A stretch of DNA of 64,000 nt from Nocardiopsis sp. N85 (GTDB taxonomy: Bacteria > Actinomycetota > Actinomycetes > Streptosporangiales > Streptosporangiaceae): positions 62,001 to 126,000 of the forward strand of contig NZ_JARBUT010000016.1 of the NCBI RefSeq assembly GCF_028882275.1, read 5' to 3'. The position numbers and the translations under genes are program-made. Of this stretch, positions 34,002 through 45,301 are shown piece after piece (within the stretch, counting starts at the first letter, position 1; every line of letters begins with the position of its first letter). Under the pieces are notes generated by a model. The model worked only from the letters and a program-made list of their open reading frames with translations, made no database searches and was not told where the DNA came from.

Positions 34002-35958
34002 GCGTCTCCTTGAGCAGCAGTTCGACCATCTGATCGGGCCGGTGGGCCCCGAAGCGGTGACGGATCCACGGGGTGTCCGGGTCCCGCCGGTAGGAGTGCG
34101 CCGTGCTCCGGGTGCGGAGTCGGAGCATCCGCTTCTCGCGTTCGGAGTCGTGGAGTTCCGCGCACGCGCCGCACAGGGGGGTCCGTCCACCGCCGCCGAT
34201 CCGGGAACGCGCGCGTTCGACGGCGAACGGGTGCAGCGGGTCGACGGAACAGGGCTCCGTCTCGGCGTCCGGGTCGTCGGCGACGGCCAGCACCCGGCGG
34301 GCCAGTACGGCGACCCCGAGCAGGTCGAGCCCTTCGGGATCACGGTCCATGAGCATGAGCGCGGCCTCCGCCTGCGCCATGAAGGGGGTCGGGATCCGAT
34401 CCGGCTCCCTCTCCAGCAGTCCGCGCAGCAGACCCGTCTCACGGAGCGCGACGCGGCGCAGCGCGCGCGGGCTCCGGATCGTGAGGTCGGCCCCTGCGGC
34501 GCGAACCCGTGCCAGGAAGACGGCGAGGTAGGTGAGGCCGATCGCGCAGGCGGCCAGGAAGGGACCCACGATCAGGAGCGCGGGGACGAGCCCGCCCGAC
34601 CAGTAGCGTTCGCCGCGCGGACCGGGCAGGTGCGGCTCGTCGTCGGCGAACAGCGGCTCGTACCCGTCGCCCGGGGTGAACTCCATCTCCGCCACGTCGG
34701 CCACGGCCTGCTCCAAGGCGGCGGCCGGGGTGGCCCCCTCGTTGAAGGCCATGGGGGACCACAGCGTGTACGGGTCGATCTCCAGCCCGTGCGCGGCAGC
34801 CCCGACATCGGGTGCGATGATGCCGGAGCCGACGACGATGTACACACCGTCCTCCTCGGCCACCGACGCCAGCGCGGCGGCCAGGACCTCGGCGTGGCCT
34901 TCGGCCTCATCGTGGTGGTTCATCGTCACCACCGCCGCGTACACGGGCACGGGGGCGTCGGCGAGGAGCCCGGGCACCCTCTCCAGGCCCTCCCGTGGCA
35001 GGGGCATGATCGGGTCGACGTACAGCGGTTCCTCGGCCAGATGGGCGGCGATGGCCTCGACCCGCCCGGTGGACACCACGTAGGGGGCCTCCAGCCGGAC
35101 CAAGTCCTCGGCGTCGGCCACCTCGTGCCCGCCGACGGGCGCGCTCATCATCCACTGGTAGGTGGAGGCGACGGCCGCGCCGGTCAGGGACAGCGGGACC
35201 AGGACGGCCACGATCGACCCGACGAGTCGGCCGCGGCGTCCCTGGCGCCAGGCGACCCAACCGCCCACGCACAGGATCGCGCCACCCGCCGCCCCCACCA
35301 GGAAACCGAGGTTCTCGGGTCCGTTGTGACGCGTGGGGTCGATGTCGTCCAGGAAGGCGCTCAGCGCCCCCTCCCGCGGCTCCTCCTCGTCGCGCGCCGC
35401 CTCCACCGAGGAGGGGTCGGCCATTCCCTCGACCATGACCCGGGCGACCTCGTGGGCCGGGGAACCGTACACGTCGGCGGCGTACACGGCGTCCCGTCCG
35501 GCGTCCACCGACAGGTCGATCCCGTAGGCGCGCAGTTCGGTGACGCCGCCCTCCGGCGGCAGGATCACGTAGAGGCCGTCCGCGCCGAGTCGGTCGTGCA
35601 CGGCGGGCAGGATCTCGTCCATGCCGGCGTCGCTGCCCGCACCGAGGAAGGGCGTGACCACCACGTGATAGGGCACCCCGAGGGACGCGAAGGTCCCGTG
35701 CAGCGCGTCGGTCATCTCCTCGGGGGGCGTCAGGCCGCCCACGGCCCCGTCCACCACCACGGCCGCGCCCTCGGGGTGCTCGGCCAGCAGTCCGGCGTAG
35801 TGCTCGGCGTAGGTCGCCTGTGGCCCGACGGTCGCGGGCCCGGAGTGGGTGGGATCGGCGGTATCGGCCGCGGCGGGGGCAGAGAGGAGCAGCAGGGCCG
35901 GCGCCACCGTGAGGAGGAGTGCGCGGAGAGGGCCGCGGGCACGGTGAGGGATGGGCAT
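33991..35958 (-). CDS. large secreted/membrane protein of unknown function, two extracellular modules
   Basis: 655 residues from an ATG at 35958, with a signal peptide at 1-31. A first outer module covers about 40-180 (EHYAGLLAEHPEGAAVVVDG) and is followed by two helices near 210-275. A second outer module (AAHLAEEPLYVDP, DGVYIVVGSG) covers about 285-450, then another helix follows near 455-485 and a cytoplasmic tail with CSVDPLHPF (about 568) and PLCGACAELH (about 593). The tail motif matches the downstream protein. The two genes overlap and must be co-expressed. No function is known to me; the doubled module suggests ligand binding or an envelope scaffold. Confidence 0.8.
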   Translation of the reverse strand: MPIPHRARGPLRALLLTVAPALLLLSAPAAADTADPTHSGPATVGPQATYAEHYAGLLAEHPEGAAVVVDGAVGGLTPPEEMTDALHGTFASLGVPYHVVVTPFLGAGSDAGMDEILPAVHDRLGADGLYVILPPEGGVTELRAYGIDLSVDAGRDAVYAADVYGSPAHEVARVMVEGMADPSSVEAARDEEEPREGALSAFLDDIDPTRHNGPENLGFLVGAAGGAILCVGGWVAWRQGRRGRLVGSIVAVLVPLSLTGAAVASTYQWMMSAPVGGHEVADAEDLVRLEAPYVVSTGRVEAIAAHLAEEPLYVDPIMPLPREGLERVPGLLADAPVPVYAAVVTMNHHDEAEGHAEVLAAALASVAEEDGVYIVVGSGIIAPDVGAAAHGLEIDPYTLWSPMAFNEGATPAAALEQAVADVAEMEFTPGDGYEPLFADDEPHLPGPRGERYWSGGLVPALLIVGPFLAACAIGLTYLAVFLARVRAAGADLTIRSPRALRRVALRETGLLRGLLEREPDRIPTPFMAQAEAALMLMDRDPEGLDLLGVAVLARRVLAVADDPDAETEPCSVDPLHPFAVERARSRIGGGGRTPLCGACAELHDSEREKRMLRLRTRSTAHSYRRDPDTPWIRHRFGAHRPDQMVELLLKETRVH

Positions 35959-36082
35959 GGGCAGAGCCTAGTACCTCATTACGGACATCCGTAGGGCGGA
36001 TCCTCGTTCGTCTCCCCCGCACCGACCCCTTCCGACCGGCGACGATGGCCGGTCCGGCCTCGAAGGGCGGGGAAACGGAGAA

Positions 36083-36117
36083 GGGGCCGCCATCGTCGTT
36101 CGGACGATGGCGGCCCC
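36083..36117 (-). terminator. very strong hairpin after acnA
   Basis: GGGGCCGCCATCGTC (36083-36097) and GACGATGGCGGCCCC (36103-36117) are perfectly complementary over 15 bp with loop GTTCG, 51 bp after the acnA stop. Confidence 0.85.
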
Positions 36118-36167
36118 CTGGACCGCGCCCCGCGCCGATCGGGCGCGCGAGCGGGGAACCGTTTCCG

Positions 36168-38891
<2,724 letters not shown>

Positions 38892-39043
38892 GGTGTCTGC
38901 CTCCTGATCTCGCCACTTTGTCCCTGGCATCCTGCCCCATGGGACGGATGCGGGACCTATTGAGGCCGCCCTAACCGGTCGCCGGGTGGACGGAGGGCCG
39001 CGGGGGTGTCCTCCGACCGTATCCGACCTCTCGGAAGCGGCCA

Positions 39044-39075
39044 TGACCTGCGACGACACCACTCGTCACAGGTCA
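39044..39075 (-). promoter_or_regulatory. stem-loop or operator in acnA leader
   Basis: TGACCTGCGACGA (39044-39056) and TCGTCACAGGTCA (39063-39075) pair at 12 of 13 positions around a 6-base loop. It lies 150-185 bp before the acnA start, inside the transcript if the promoter at 39182-39228 is used. Confidence 0.5.
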
Positions 39076-39181
39076 GGCGGTCCGCTGCGCGCGGACGCCC
39101 GTGATGCTCGGGGCCGGGCGACGTCGAGAGGTCGACGTCACACACCCGGGCGCCCGGCCCGGGTCGGGGGGAACCCTCTTT

Positions 39182-39228
39182 TATCTTGATATCAAGTTAT
39201 CCCACTTGTATCTCGATATCAAGTTATC
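39182..39228. promoter_or_regulatory. twin palindromic operators overlapping a candidate acnA promoter
   Basis: TATCTTGATATCAAGTTATC (39182-39201) and a copy with one change (39209-39228) repeat 27 bp apart, each centred on the palindrome CTTGATATCAAG. On the minus strand TTGATA in one copy and TAACTT at the other are separated by 17 bp, forming a good promoter toward acnA. A dimeric MarR- or TetR-like repressor is the likely binder. Plus-strand hexamers also exist but no gene follows them. Confidence 0.6.
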
Positions 39229-39263
39229 GGGAGGGCCCCGGCCCCCCGTCGGCGGCCCCCCGT

Positions 39264-40199
39264 TCAGTCCAACTGCGGCGCCACCCGGTCCGCCACCAGT
39301 TCCAGGTGCTCCAGATCGGCCATGTCGAGCAGTTGCAGGTACATCCGCTCCGCGCCGAGTTCACCGAACCGGCCGATCTTCTCCACCACCTCGTCGGGCG
39401 TCCCGGCCAGACCGTTCAGTCGCAGCTCGTCCACCTCGCGGCCGATGCGCTCGGCCCGCCGGGCGATCTCCGCCTCGTCGCGCCCCACGCACAGCACCTG
39501 CGCCGCCGAGTAGACCATCGGCTTCGTCCGCCCGAGGTCCACGACGGCCTTCCGCGTCCGCCCGAAGGCGGCCCCGGTGTCGGCCACCGAGCAGAACGGC
39601 ACGTTGTACTCGTCGGCGAACACGGCCGCCAGGCGGGGCGTGCGGCGCGGACCGGTACCGCCGATGACCACCGGCGGACCGGGGGTCTGCCACGGCTTGG
39701 GCAACGCGGGCCCCTCCGCCAGGCGATAGTGCCCGCCCTCGTAACGAAAGGTCTCCCCGACCGGTGTGGACCACAGGCCGGTGATGATGTCCAGCTGCTC
39801 CTCATAGCGGTCGAAACGCTCCCGTGCGGTCCGGGGGAACGGGATGCCGTAGACGGCGTGCTCCTCCTCGAACCACCCCGCGCCGAACCCGAACTCCACC
39901 CGGCCGCCGCTCATCCGGTCCACCTGGGCCACCGCGATCGCCAACGGCCCCGGGTGGCGGAAGGTCGCCGCCGTCATCAGCGTGCCCAACCGGACGCGCG
40001 AGGTCTCCCGGGCCAGACCCGCCAGTGTGATCCACGCGTCCGTCGGTCCGGGCAGGCCGCCGGAGCGATCGCCCATGCGCAGATAATGGTCCGAGCGGAA
40101 AAGAGCCTCGAATCCGGCCTCCTCGGTCGCGCGGGCGACCGCGAGCTGGTCCTCGTAGGTGGCCCCCTGCTGGGGCTCAAGGAAGATCCTCAGGCGCAT
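39264..40199 (-). CDS. LLM-class F420-dependent oxidoreductase
   Basis: 311 residues from the ATG at 40199; an in-frame ATG at 40208 is also possible, with its GGGAG site rather close. It has the luciferase-like TIM-barrel pattern: LRIFLEPQQGATYEDQ, EEAGFEALFRSDHYLRMG, RVRLGTLMTAATFRHPG and GRVEFGFGAGWFEEEH. The family uses cofactor F420 or FMN for hydride transfer, and this subgroup carries the actinobacterial TIGR03560-like start. The substrate is unknown. It is probably monocistronic, divergent from the sigma factor gene at 40311. Confidence 0.88.
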   Translation of the reverse strand: MRLRIFLEPQQGATYEDQLAVARATEEAGFEALFRSDHYLRMGDRSGGLPGPTDAWITLAGLARETSRVRLGTLMTAATFRHPGPLAIAVAQVDRMSGGRVEFGFGAGWFEEEHAVYGIPFPRTARERFDRYEEQLDIITGLWSTPVGETFRYEGGHYRLAEGPALPKPWQTPGPPVVIGGTGPRRTPRLAAVFADEYNVPFCSVADTGAAFGRTRKAVVDLGRTKPMVYSAAQVLCVGRDEAEIARRAERIGREVDELRLNGLAGTPDEVVEKIGRFGELGAERMYLQLLDMADLEHLELVADRVAPQLD

Positions 40200-40310
40200 A
40201 AGGCCCATTTTCTCCCACCGCGGAGGACGATCGCCCCTCGCCGCGCGGGTAGCGTCGAAAAGGCCCCCTTCCCGTGAACCGACCACCGAGCGACGAGCGA
40301 TAACCCGACC

Positions 40311-40901
40311 GTGAAGCTGCTTCGACGCGCACGCCGCCGCGTACCCTCCTACGGCCCCGACAGCGCCGACCCGGTGTTGTTGACCGCCATCGCCGCGGGC
40401 GAGGCGGAGGCCCTGGAGATCCTGCACCGACGACACGCCCCCTGGTTGCGGGCCCGTCTGAACTACCGGTGCTCGGATCCCGACCAGGTCGACGCGGCGC
40501 TCCAGGAGACCTTCCTGGCCGTGTGGAAGAGCGCCGCCTCCTTCACCCCCAGACCGGGGGACACCGACGCCGGCGCCTGGTTGTGGACCATCGCCATCCG
40601 CCAGCTCATCTCCCAGTTGCGCAAACGGGCCAATCGATGGATCGGCGAACTGGAGACCGAACCCTACGAGACCATCGGGGACGCCTCCGCGGAGGACACG
40701 GTGCTGCTCAACATCGAGCACGGACCGTTGGGCGCGGCGCTGCACTCCCTGTCCCCCGAACTGCGGGCCGCCATCCAGGCGACCATCCTGGACGGTCTCA
40801 CCGTGAGAGAGGCCGCACAGATACTCCAGATCCCCGAAGGCACCGTCAAGACACGGGTGATGCGCGCCAAGGCGCGTCTACGGGAGGCATTGACGTCATG
40901 A
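40311..40901 (+). CDS. ECF-type RNA polymerase sigma factor
   Basis: 196 residues from a GTG at 40311. The sigma-2 region is at about 27-95 (LHRRHAPWLRARLNYRC, QETFLAVWKSAASF, GAWLWTIAIRQLI) and sigma-4 at about 130-190 (LDGLTVREAAQILQIPEGTV, then KTRVMRAKARLREAL). There is no extension. It starts a four-gene operon in which every junction overlaps (ATGA or GTGA), with the next gene encoding its probable membrane anti-sigma factor, so it likely responds to envelope stress or a membrane-active compound and activates its own operon. Confidence 0.93.
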   Translation: MKLLRRARRRVPSYGPDSADPVLLTAIAAGEAEALEILHRRHAPWLRARLNYRCSDPDQVDAALQETFLAVWKSAASFTPRPGDTDAGAWLWTIAIRQLISQLRKRANRWIGELETEPYETIGDASAEDTVLLNIEHGPLGAALHSLSPELRAAIQATILDGLTVREAAQILQIPEGTVKTRVMRAKARLREALTS

Positions 40902-41701
40902 GCGGTTGGCACTTGACCCCGGCCCAGGCACACGACTACGCGGCCCGAAGAACCGACGAGATCACCGCGATGTCGGTGGAGGCCCATCTGATGCACTGCC
41001 CACCCTGCCGTTCCATGCTGCCCGCCGACGAGGAGTGGCTGGCCGACGGTTGGGCCTCGCTCCGCGACGTCGTCGACCGCCCCCGTCGGGGCGTGGTGGA
41101 GACGCTGCTGTCGCACACCGGACTGCGCGCGGAGACCGCCAAGCTGCTCGCCGCGACGCCGCGCCTGTACCAGGCCTGGCTCGGCTCCACCGTGGTGGTG
41201 CTGATCGCGGCGCTGGCCGCCGCGCACACCCTGCCGCGCGGCTCCCTGATGTTCGTCTTCCTCGCACCGGTGGTGCCCCTGGTCGGGGTGGCCCTGGCCT
41301 ACGGGCGGGGGATCGACCCCGCGCACACCCTGGCCTCCGTCACGCCCATGGCCGGCCAGCGCCTGCTCTTCCTGCGCACCTGCGCGGTCCTGGTACCGGC
41401 GCTGCTGCTGTGCACCGGGGCGGGGCTGCTGCTGCCCCACACCGTCACCGCCTGGGACGCGATCTTCTGGTTGCTGCCGGCTCTGACCCTGGTCTCCGGT
41501 TCCCTCCTGCTCGGCCGGATGATGCACCTGAGCGTGGCCTCCGGGGTCGTGGGCGGACTGTGGGTGCTGGGCCTGATCCTGGTCTCCCTGTCCGGACAGG
41601 GGGTCCCCCTCGGGGTGTTCGCCCCGCAGGCGCAGATGTGGTGGGGCGTGCTCCTGGCCACCCTGGTCGGCGCGCTCGTGTTCAGGGTGAGGGTCGCGTG
41701 A
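40898..41701 (+). CDS. zinc-finger anti-sigma factor with polytopic membrane domain
   Basis: 267 residues; the ATG overlaps the sigma stop. The N-terminal 40 residues carry the ZAS-type motif His30-x3-Cys34-x2-Cys37 (HLMHCPPC), which holds ECF sigma factors. A linker follows and then about six transmembrane helices from residue 90 to the end, many more than the single helix of usual anti-sigma factors. It may sense the state of the ABC transporter encoded next. Its role is inferred from motif and operon position. Confidence 0.85.
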   Translation: MSGWHLTPAQAHDYAARRTDEITAMSVEAHLMHCPPCRSMLPADEEWLADGWASLRDVVDRPRRGVVETLLSHTGLRAETAKLLAATPRLYQAWLGSTVVVLIAALAAAHTLPRGSLMFVFLAPVVPLVGVALAYGRGIDPAHTLASVTPMAGQRLLFLRTCAVLVPALLLCTGAGLLLPHTVTAWDAIFWLLPALTLVSGSLLLGRMMHLSVASGVVGGLWVLGLILVSLSGQGVPLGVFAPQAQMWWGVLLATLVGALVFRVRVA

Positions 41702-42582
41702 GCCTCACCCTCACCGGGCCCGTGCGCCTGCGCGGGGTGACCCGCCGCTACGGCACCCGGGCCGCCCTGGACGGGGTGGACCTGGACCTGGGTCCGGGGG
41801 TGACCGGTCTGCTGGGCCGCAACGGCGCGGGCAAGACGACCCTCATGCGTTGCCTGGCCACCGACCTGGACCCCACCTCCGGTGAGTTGCGGCTGCTCGG
41901 CCGCGACCCGGGCAGGACGACCGAACGCACCGAGATCCGACGCAGGCTCGGCTACCTGCCGCAGAACCCCGACTTCTACCCGCACTTCACCGCGTTCGCG
42001 CTGCTCGACTACATGGCCGTGCTCAAGGAGTTGGGCGGGCGCCGGGCCCGACACGACGAGGTGCGCCGGGTGCTGCGCCAGGTGGGGCTGTACGACCGGC
42101 GGCACAGCCGGGTGCGCCGACTGTCGGGGGGCATGCGACAGCGCCTGGCCCTGGCCTCGGCCCTGATGGGCGACCCCGACCTGTTGCTGCTGGACGAGCC
42201 GACGGTGGGGCTGGACCCCGAGCAGCGCATCCGGTTCCGCAACCTGGTCTCGCACCTGGCCACGCGCAGCACCGTGGTCCTGTCCACCCACCAGATCGAG
42301 GACGTGGCCGCGCTGTGCGGGCACATCGTGTGTCTGGACGGGGGGCGCGTCGTCTTCGACGGCGCCCCGGGCGACCTGGTCGACCGCGCGCGGGGGCACG
42401 TGTGGGAGGGCACCGGGGATCCGGGGATCGGCCTCACCTCCTGGCGGCTGCCCGACGGGCGCCACCGGGTCCTGACCCCGGAGACGGCGGGTGCGCCCGG
42501 ACCGTCCTTCACCGCGGTGGAACCCACACTGGAGGACGCCTACCTGCTGCTGATCGGCGTCTCGGGGACGGAGGGGCGGTGA
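41698..42582 (+). CDS. ABC transporter ATP-binding protein
   Basis: 294 residues from a GTG at 41698 overlapping the anti-sigma stop. Walker A is GRNGAGKTT at about 40-48, the Q-loop LGYLPQNPDFYP follows, the signature is LSGGMRQR near 141, Walker B is LLLLDEPTVGLD near 161 and the switch is STHQ. The domain belongs to the drug-resistance/NatA-like exporter group. A C-terminal extension of about 70 residues is present. It pairs with the next gene. Confidence 0.93.
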   Translation: MSLTLTGPVRLRGVTRRYGTRAALDGVDLDLGPGVTGLLGRNGAGKTTLMRCLATDLDPTSGELRLLGRDPGRTTERTEIRRRLGYLPQNPDFYPHFTAFALLDYMAVLKELGGRRARHDEVRRVLRQVGLYDRRHSRVRRLSGGMRQRLALASALMGDPDLLLLDEPTVGLDPEQRIRFRNLVSHLATRSTVVLSTHQIEDVAALCGHIVCLDGGRVVFDGAPGDLVDRARGHVWEGTGDPGIGLTSWRLPDGRHRVLTPETAGAPGPSFTAVEPTLEDAYLLLIGVSGTEGR

Positions 42583-44135
42583 GGCGCACCGTCATCTTCG
42601 CCCGGCTGACCCTGTTCAACACACTGCGGCTGGTGCGCGGGCCGTTCCTGCTCCCCGGAGCCCTGCTGACCGCCCTCTACGTCTGGGTGGTGTCCAACGA
42701 GTTCTCCTCCTCCGTCGAGGAGTGGTACAGCATCCTGTCCCTCATCGGCCTGCTCTTGGGAGCCGTCGGGTTCGCCGCCGTGACCCCCTCGGCCGTGCGC
42801 GAGGCACGTTATCCGGGCACCTCCACGACCCCGTTGGAGCGCACCGGCCGAACCCTGTCGGTGGCGCTGGCCGCGCTCCCGCCCCTCTGGCTCCTCCTGG
42901 GCGCGATCGCCCTCTTCATGTACACGGACGACCCCGGGGGTCCGGTGGGGATCGTCAGTCCCTTCGCGCTGCCGGTGCCCTTCCTGATGGTGGCGGCCGG
43001 TCCGCTGGCGTCCCTCCTCCTGTCCGTGTGGACCCGGTCGTACCTGCCGCTGATCATCGTCGCCCTGTGCCTGCCCGTGTACCTGGTCTACAACGGCTTC
43101 CTGCTGTCGGAGCGGTTCAACAACGCGGTGTCGCGGGCGACGACGGCCGCCCAGCAGGTCATCAGCCCCTTTCAGAACCCCTCCGTGTCCCTGGCCGAAC
43201 CGACCCTGTTCTCGCTGGTCTACACGCTCCTGATGACGGGCATGCTGACGGCCCTGGTCGTGGGCGCCCGTCGGCGGGGCCGGGTCCTGGTCACGTCCAC
43301 GGTGACGGCGGTGGTGCTGGGGGCCGGCGCGTTCGGGGTGACCGTCCAGGGGAACCGGGCGAACCCCTGGGACCGGTCGTACGCCGACGACGAGGTCTAC
43401 GGGGTCGACGGGCCCGCCCCCTGCCTGGAACTGGACGGGCTGACCTACTGCCCGCTGCCCGGTTACGAGCCCTGGGCCGAGAACTGGCACTCCACCCTCT
43501 CCGAGGTCCTGGGGGAGCTTCCGGCCTCCGCCCGGGAGGGGGCGCCGCTGGTGTGGCAGGACGCCCTCTACTACGACCGCTCCCTTCCCGAGACGGACCG
43601 GCCGGTATTGGTCCTCTACGACGACCTCGACCCCGACTGGGCCTACTGGCAGGGGTACGTGTTCCTGGACTTCCTGCGCAAGGCCCTGGGGATGGCGATA
43701 TCGGACACCGGTCCCTACGGGGATTCCTTCTGCCGGTCCAACGGTCAGGCACGGACCCCGGTGATCGCCTGGGTGGTGGACACCGTCACCTCCCGGCACG
43801 GCCTCGAAGGGCTGGACCGGGCCGACTCCCTGGCGGGCGTCCTGAGCGAGCTGACCGCCTCGCCCATCGACCTGGAGGTGGCACGGGCCCTCACCGAACG
43901 GCCGCACGACGAGGTGTCGGCGGTGGTGCACGGGCACTGGGACCGGATCGCCTCGGGGGAGATGAGCACCCCGGAACTGGCCCGGGAGCTGGAGATCCCC
44001 ATCACCGACGCGAGCACGGAACCGGCCCCGGGGAAGTCGTGGGACGCCGTCTTCCCCGAACTGGAGAAGGGCGTTTACCAGGCGTGGGACGTGGATTCAC
44101 CCCCGTGCGCCCCCTCCCACCGGACGCCCGCCTGA
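42579..44135 (+). CDS. ABC transporter permease with large C-terminal extracellular domain
   Basis: 518 residues from a GTG at 42579 overlapping the ATPase stop. Six helices fall in the first 255 residues, with segments like GPFLLPGALLTALYVWVV. The remaining 260 residues are soluble, with a cysteine pair in APCLELDGLTYCPLPGYEPW and a block ITDASTEPAPGKSWDAVFPE. The soluble part resembles a protease-like or ligand-sensing domain of unknown type that accompanies actinobacterial ABC-2 permeases. The operon logic suggests it monitors or removes a membrane-damaging compound. Confidence 0.85.
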   Translation: MRRTVIFARLTLFNTLRLVRGPFLLPGALLTALYVWVVSNEFSSSVEEWYSILSLIGLLLGAVGFAAVTPSAVREARYPGTSTTPLERTGRTLSVALAALPPLWLLLGAIALFMYTDDPGGPVGIVSPFALPVPFLMVAAGPLASLLLSVWTRSYLPLIIVALCLPVYLVYNGFLLSERFNNAVSRATTAAQQVISPFQNPSVSLAEPTLFSLVYTLLMTGMLTALVVGARRRGRVLVTSTVTAVVLGAGAFGVTVQGNRANPWDRSYADDEVYGVDGPAPCLELDGLTYCPLPGYEPWAENWHSTLSEVLGELPASAREGAPLVWQDALYYDRSLPETDRPVLVLYDDLDPDWAYWQGYVFLDFLRKALGMAISDTGPYGDSFCRSNGQARTPVIAWVVDTVTSRHGLEGLDRADSLAGVLSELTASPIDLEVARALTERPHDEVSAVVHGHWDRIASGEMSTPELARELEIPITDASTEPAPGKSWDAVFPELEKGVYQAWDVDSPPCAPSHRTPA

Positions 44136-44266
44136 CCCGCGCCGACACGGCTCGGCGCGCCGGCGCGGACTTTCCCGTCGCTTTGCCGGACGGTCCTTAG
44201 ACTCGCGATCATCCGTCACATTCCCGGCGCCGTGCCGCGTCGGGCCTTCCGCGAGGTGGACAACCG

Positions 44267-45301
44267 TTGAGTCTTCGCCGTACCGTCGCCTGCGCGACCG
44301 CCCTGGGCGTCGTCGCGGCTCCGGTGTCGATCGCGCCCGCCCTGGCCGCCCCGGCGTTCCCGGCGACGGCGAGCGGCACCCTCGTGGGTCTGTCCGTCGC
44401 GCCGGGTGAGGGCGGCGTCGAAGGGCTCTGGGGCACCATCTACGTCAGCTCCGAGGTCGGCGGGGAACGGCTGACGGCCGACACCGGGAACGACCCCGGC
44501 GGCCTCCTCGGACCGGTGTCGGTGGTGGGGCCCACCCAGGTGTCGGTCAACACCACGGCGACGGGGGAGGGACGCGCGGAGGCGGTCGCCGAACTCGGTG
44601 GGCTCACCCTGGCGCTGCCCGGGGCCGACGTGCCCGCCGTCGAGGTCGGGCCGCTGTACAACTCCCTCACCTGTGACTTCTCCGGTGACCTCACGTGGGA
44701 GACCGGCCCGGAGGACGAACGGACCGTCACCGTGTTCGGCACCACCGTCTCCCCGTCGGACACCGGGGAGACCACCGACGTCACGCTGCCCGACGGACGC
44801 ACCGCCGAGGTCACGGTGACCGACCGGGTGCCCGACGGGGACGACACCGGGGAGGGGCGGATCCACACCGCCGTCGTGGCCACCGTCGACGAGACCGAGC
44901 TGTTCGACCTCACGATGGCCGCCGTGGCCGTGGAGTGCCCCACCGGCGGAACCGGTGAACGGGACGCCCCCGAGACCGATGGGCCGGCCGAGGAACGGGA
45001 CGACGACGCCCGGGAGCCGTCGGAGGAGGGCACCGAACCTCCGGCGGACGAGACGGACGGAGGCGTTGACGGGGGCACCGACGGTGCCGACGGGACGCCC
45101 GAGGGCGCGGAGAAGTCCTCACCGCCCCCCGCGCCCGCCGCCGACGACGGCGAAGGCTCCGAAGCAGGGCCCTCGGGCCTGCCCATCACCGGGGCCGCGC
45201 TGGCCGCGCTGGTCACGGCGGGGGTCCTGGCCCTGGGCGGCGGCGGTCTGGTCCTCTACCTGGCCCGCCGCCGTACCCACCACCCCACGGACGAGGGTTA
45301 G
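44267..45301 (+). CDS. secreted cell-surface protein with LPITG-like C-terminal anchor
   Basis: 344 residues from a TTG at 44267, preceded by GAGGTGG. The signal peptide covers 1-27 (ending ALAAPA). The main domain to about residue 230 is beta-rich with two cysteines (LTCDF, VECPT), resembling SCO1860-type proteins. A 75-residue acidic Gly/Asp/Glu/Pro-rich stalk follows, then LPITG at 305-309, a hydrophobic helix and RRR near the end. This is the order of a sortase signal, although the form LPITG would be at the edge of the consensus. It is probably attached to the envelope; its function is unknown. Confidence 0.85.
   Translation: MSLRRTVACATALGVVAAPVSIAPALAAPAFPATASGTLVGLSVAPGEGGVEGLWGTIYVSSEVGGERLTADTGNDPGGLLGPVSVVGPTQVSVNTTATGEGRAEAVAELGGLTLALPGADVPAVEVGPLYNSLTCDFSGDLTWETGPEDERTVTVFGTTVSPSDTGETTDVTLPDGRTAEVTVTDRVPDGDDTGEGRIHTAVVATVDETELFDLTMAAVAVECPTGGTGERDAPETDGPAEERDDDAREPSEEGTEPPADETDGGVDGGTDGADGTPEGAEKSSPPPAPAADDGEGSEAGPSGLPITGAALAALVTAGVLALGGGGLVLYLARRRTHHPTDEG

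Larger units (their letters stand above)
38892..39263. other. 372 bp upstream region of acnA
   Basis: No gene is recognised. The region holds a 32 bp imperfect hairpin (39044-39075) and two palindromic 20 bp repeats with promoter-like hexamers (39182-39228). Confidence 0.6.

Noticed and set aside
38986..39189. Small protein gene upstream of acnA
   Set aside because: The frame lacks a ribosome site and family features and overlaps the regulatory repeats.
39182..39228. CRISPR repeats
   Set aside because: Only two palindromic copies with a 7 bp gap; no array or cas genes.
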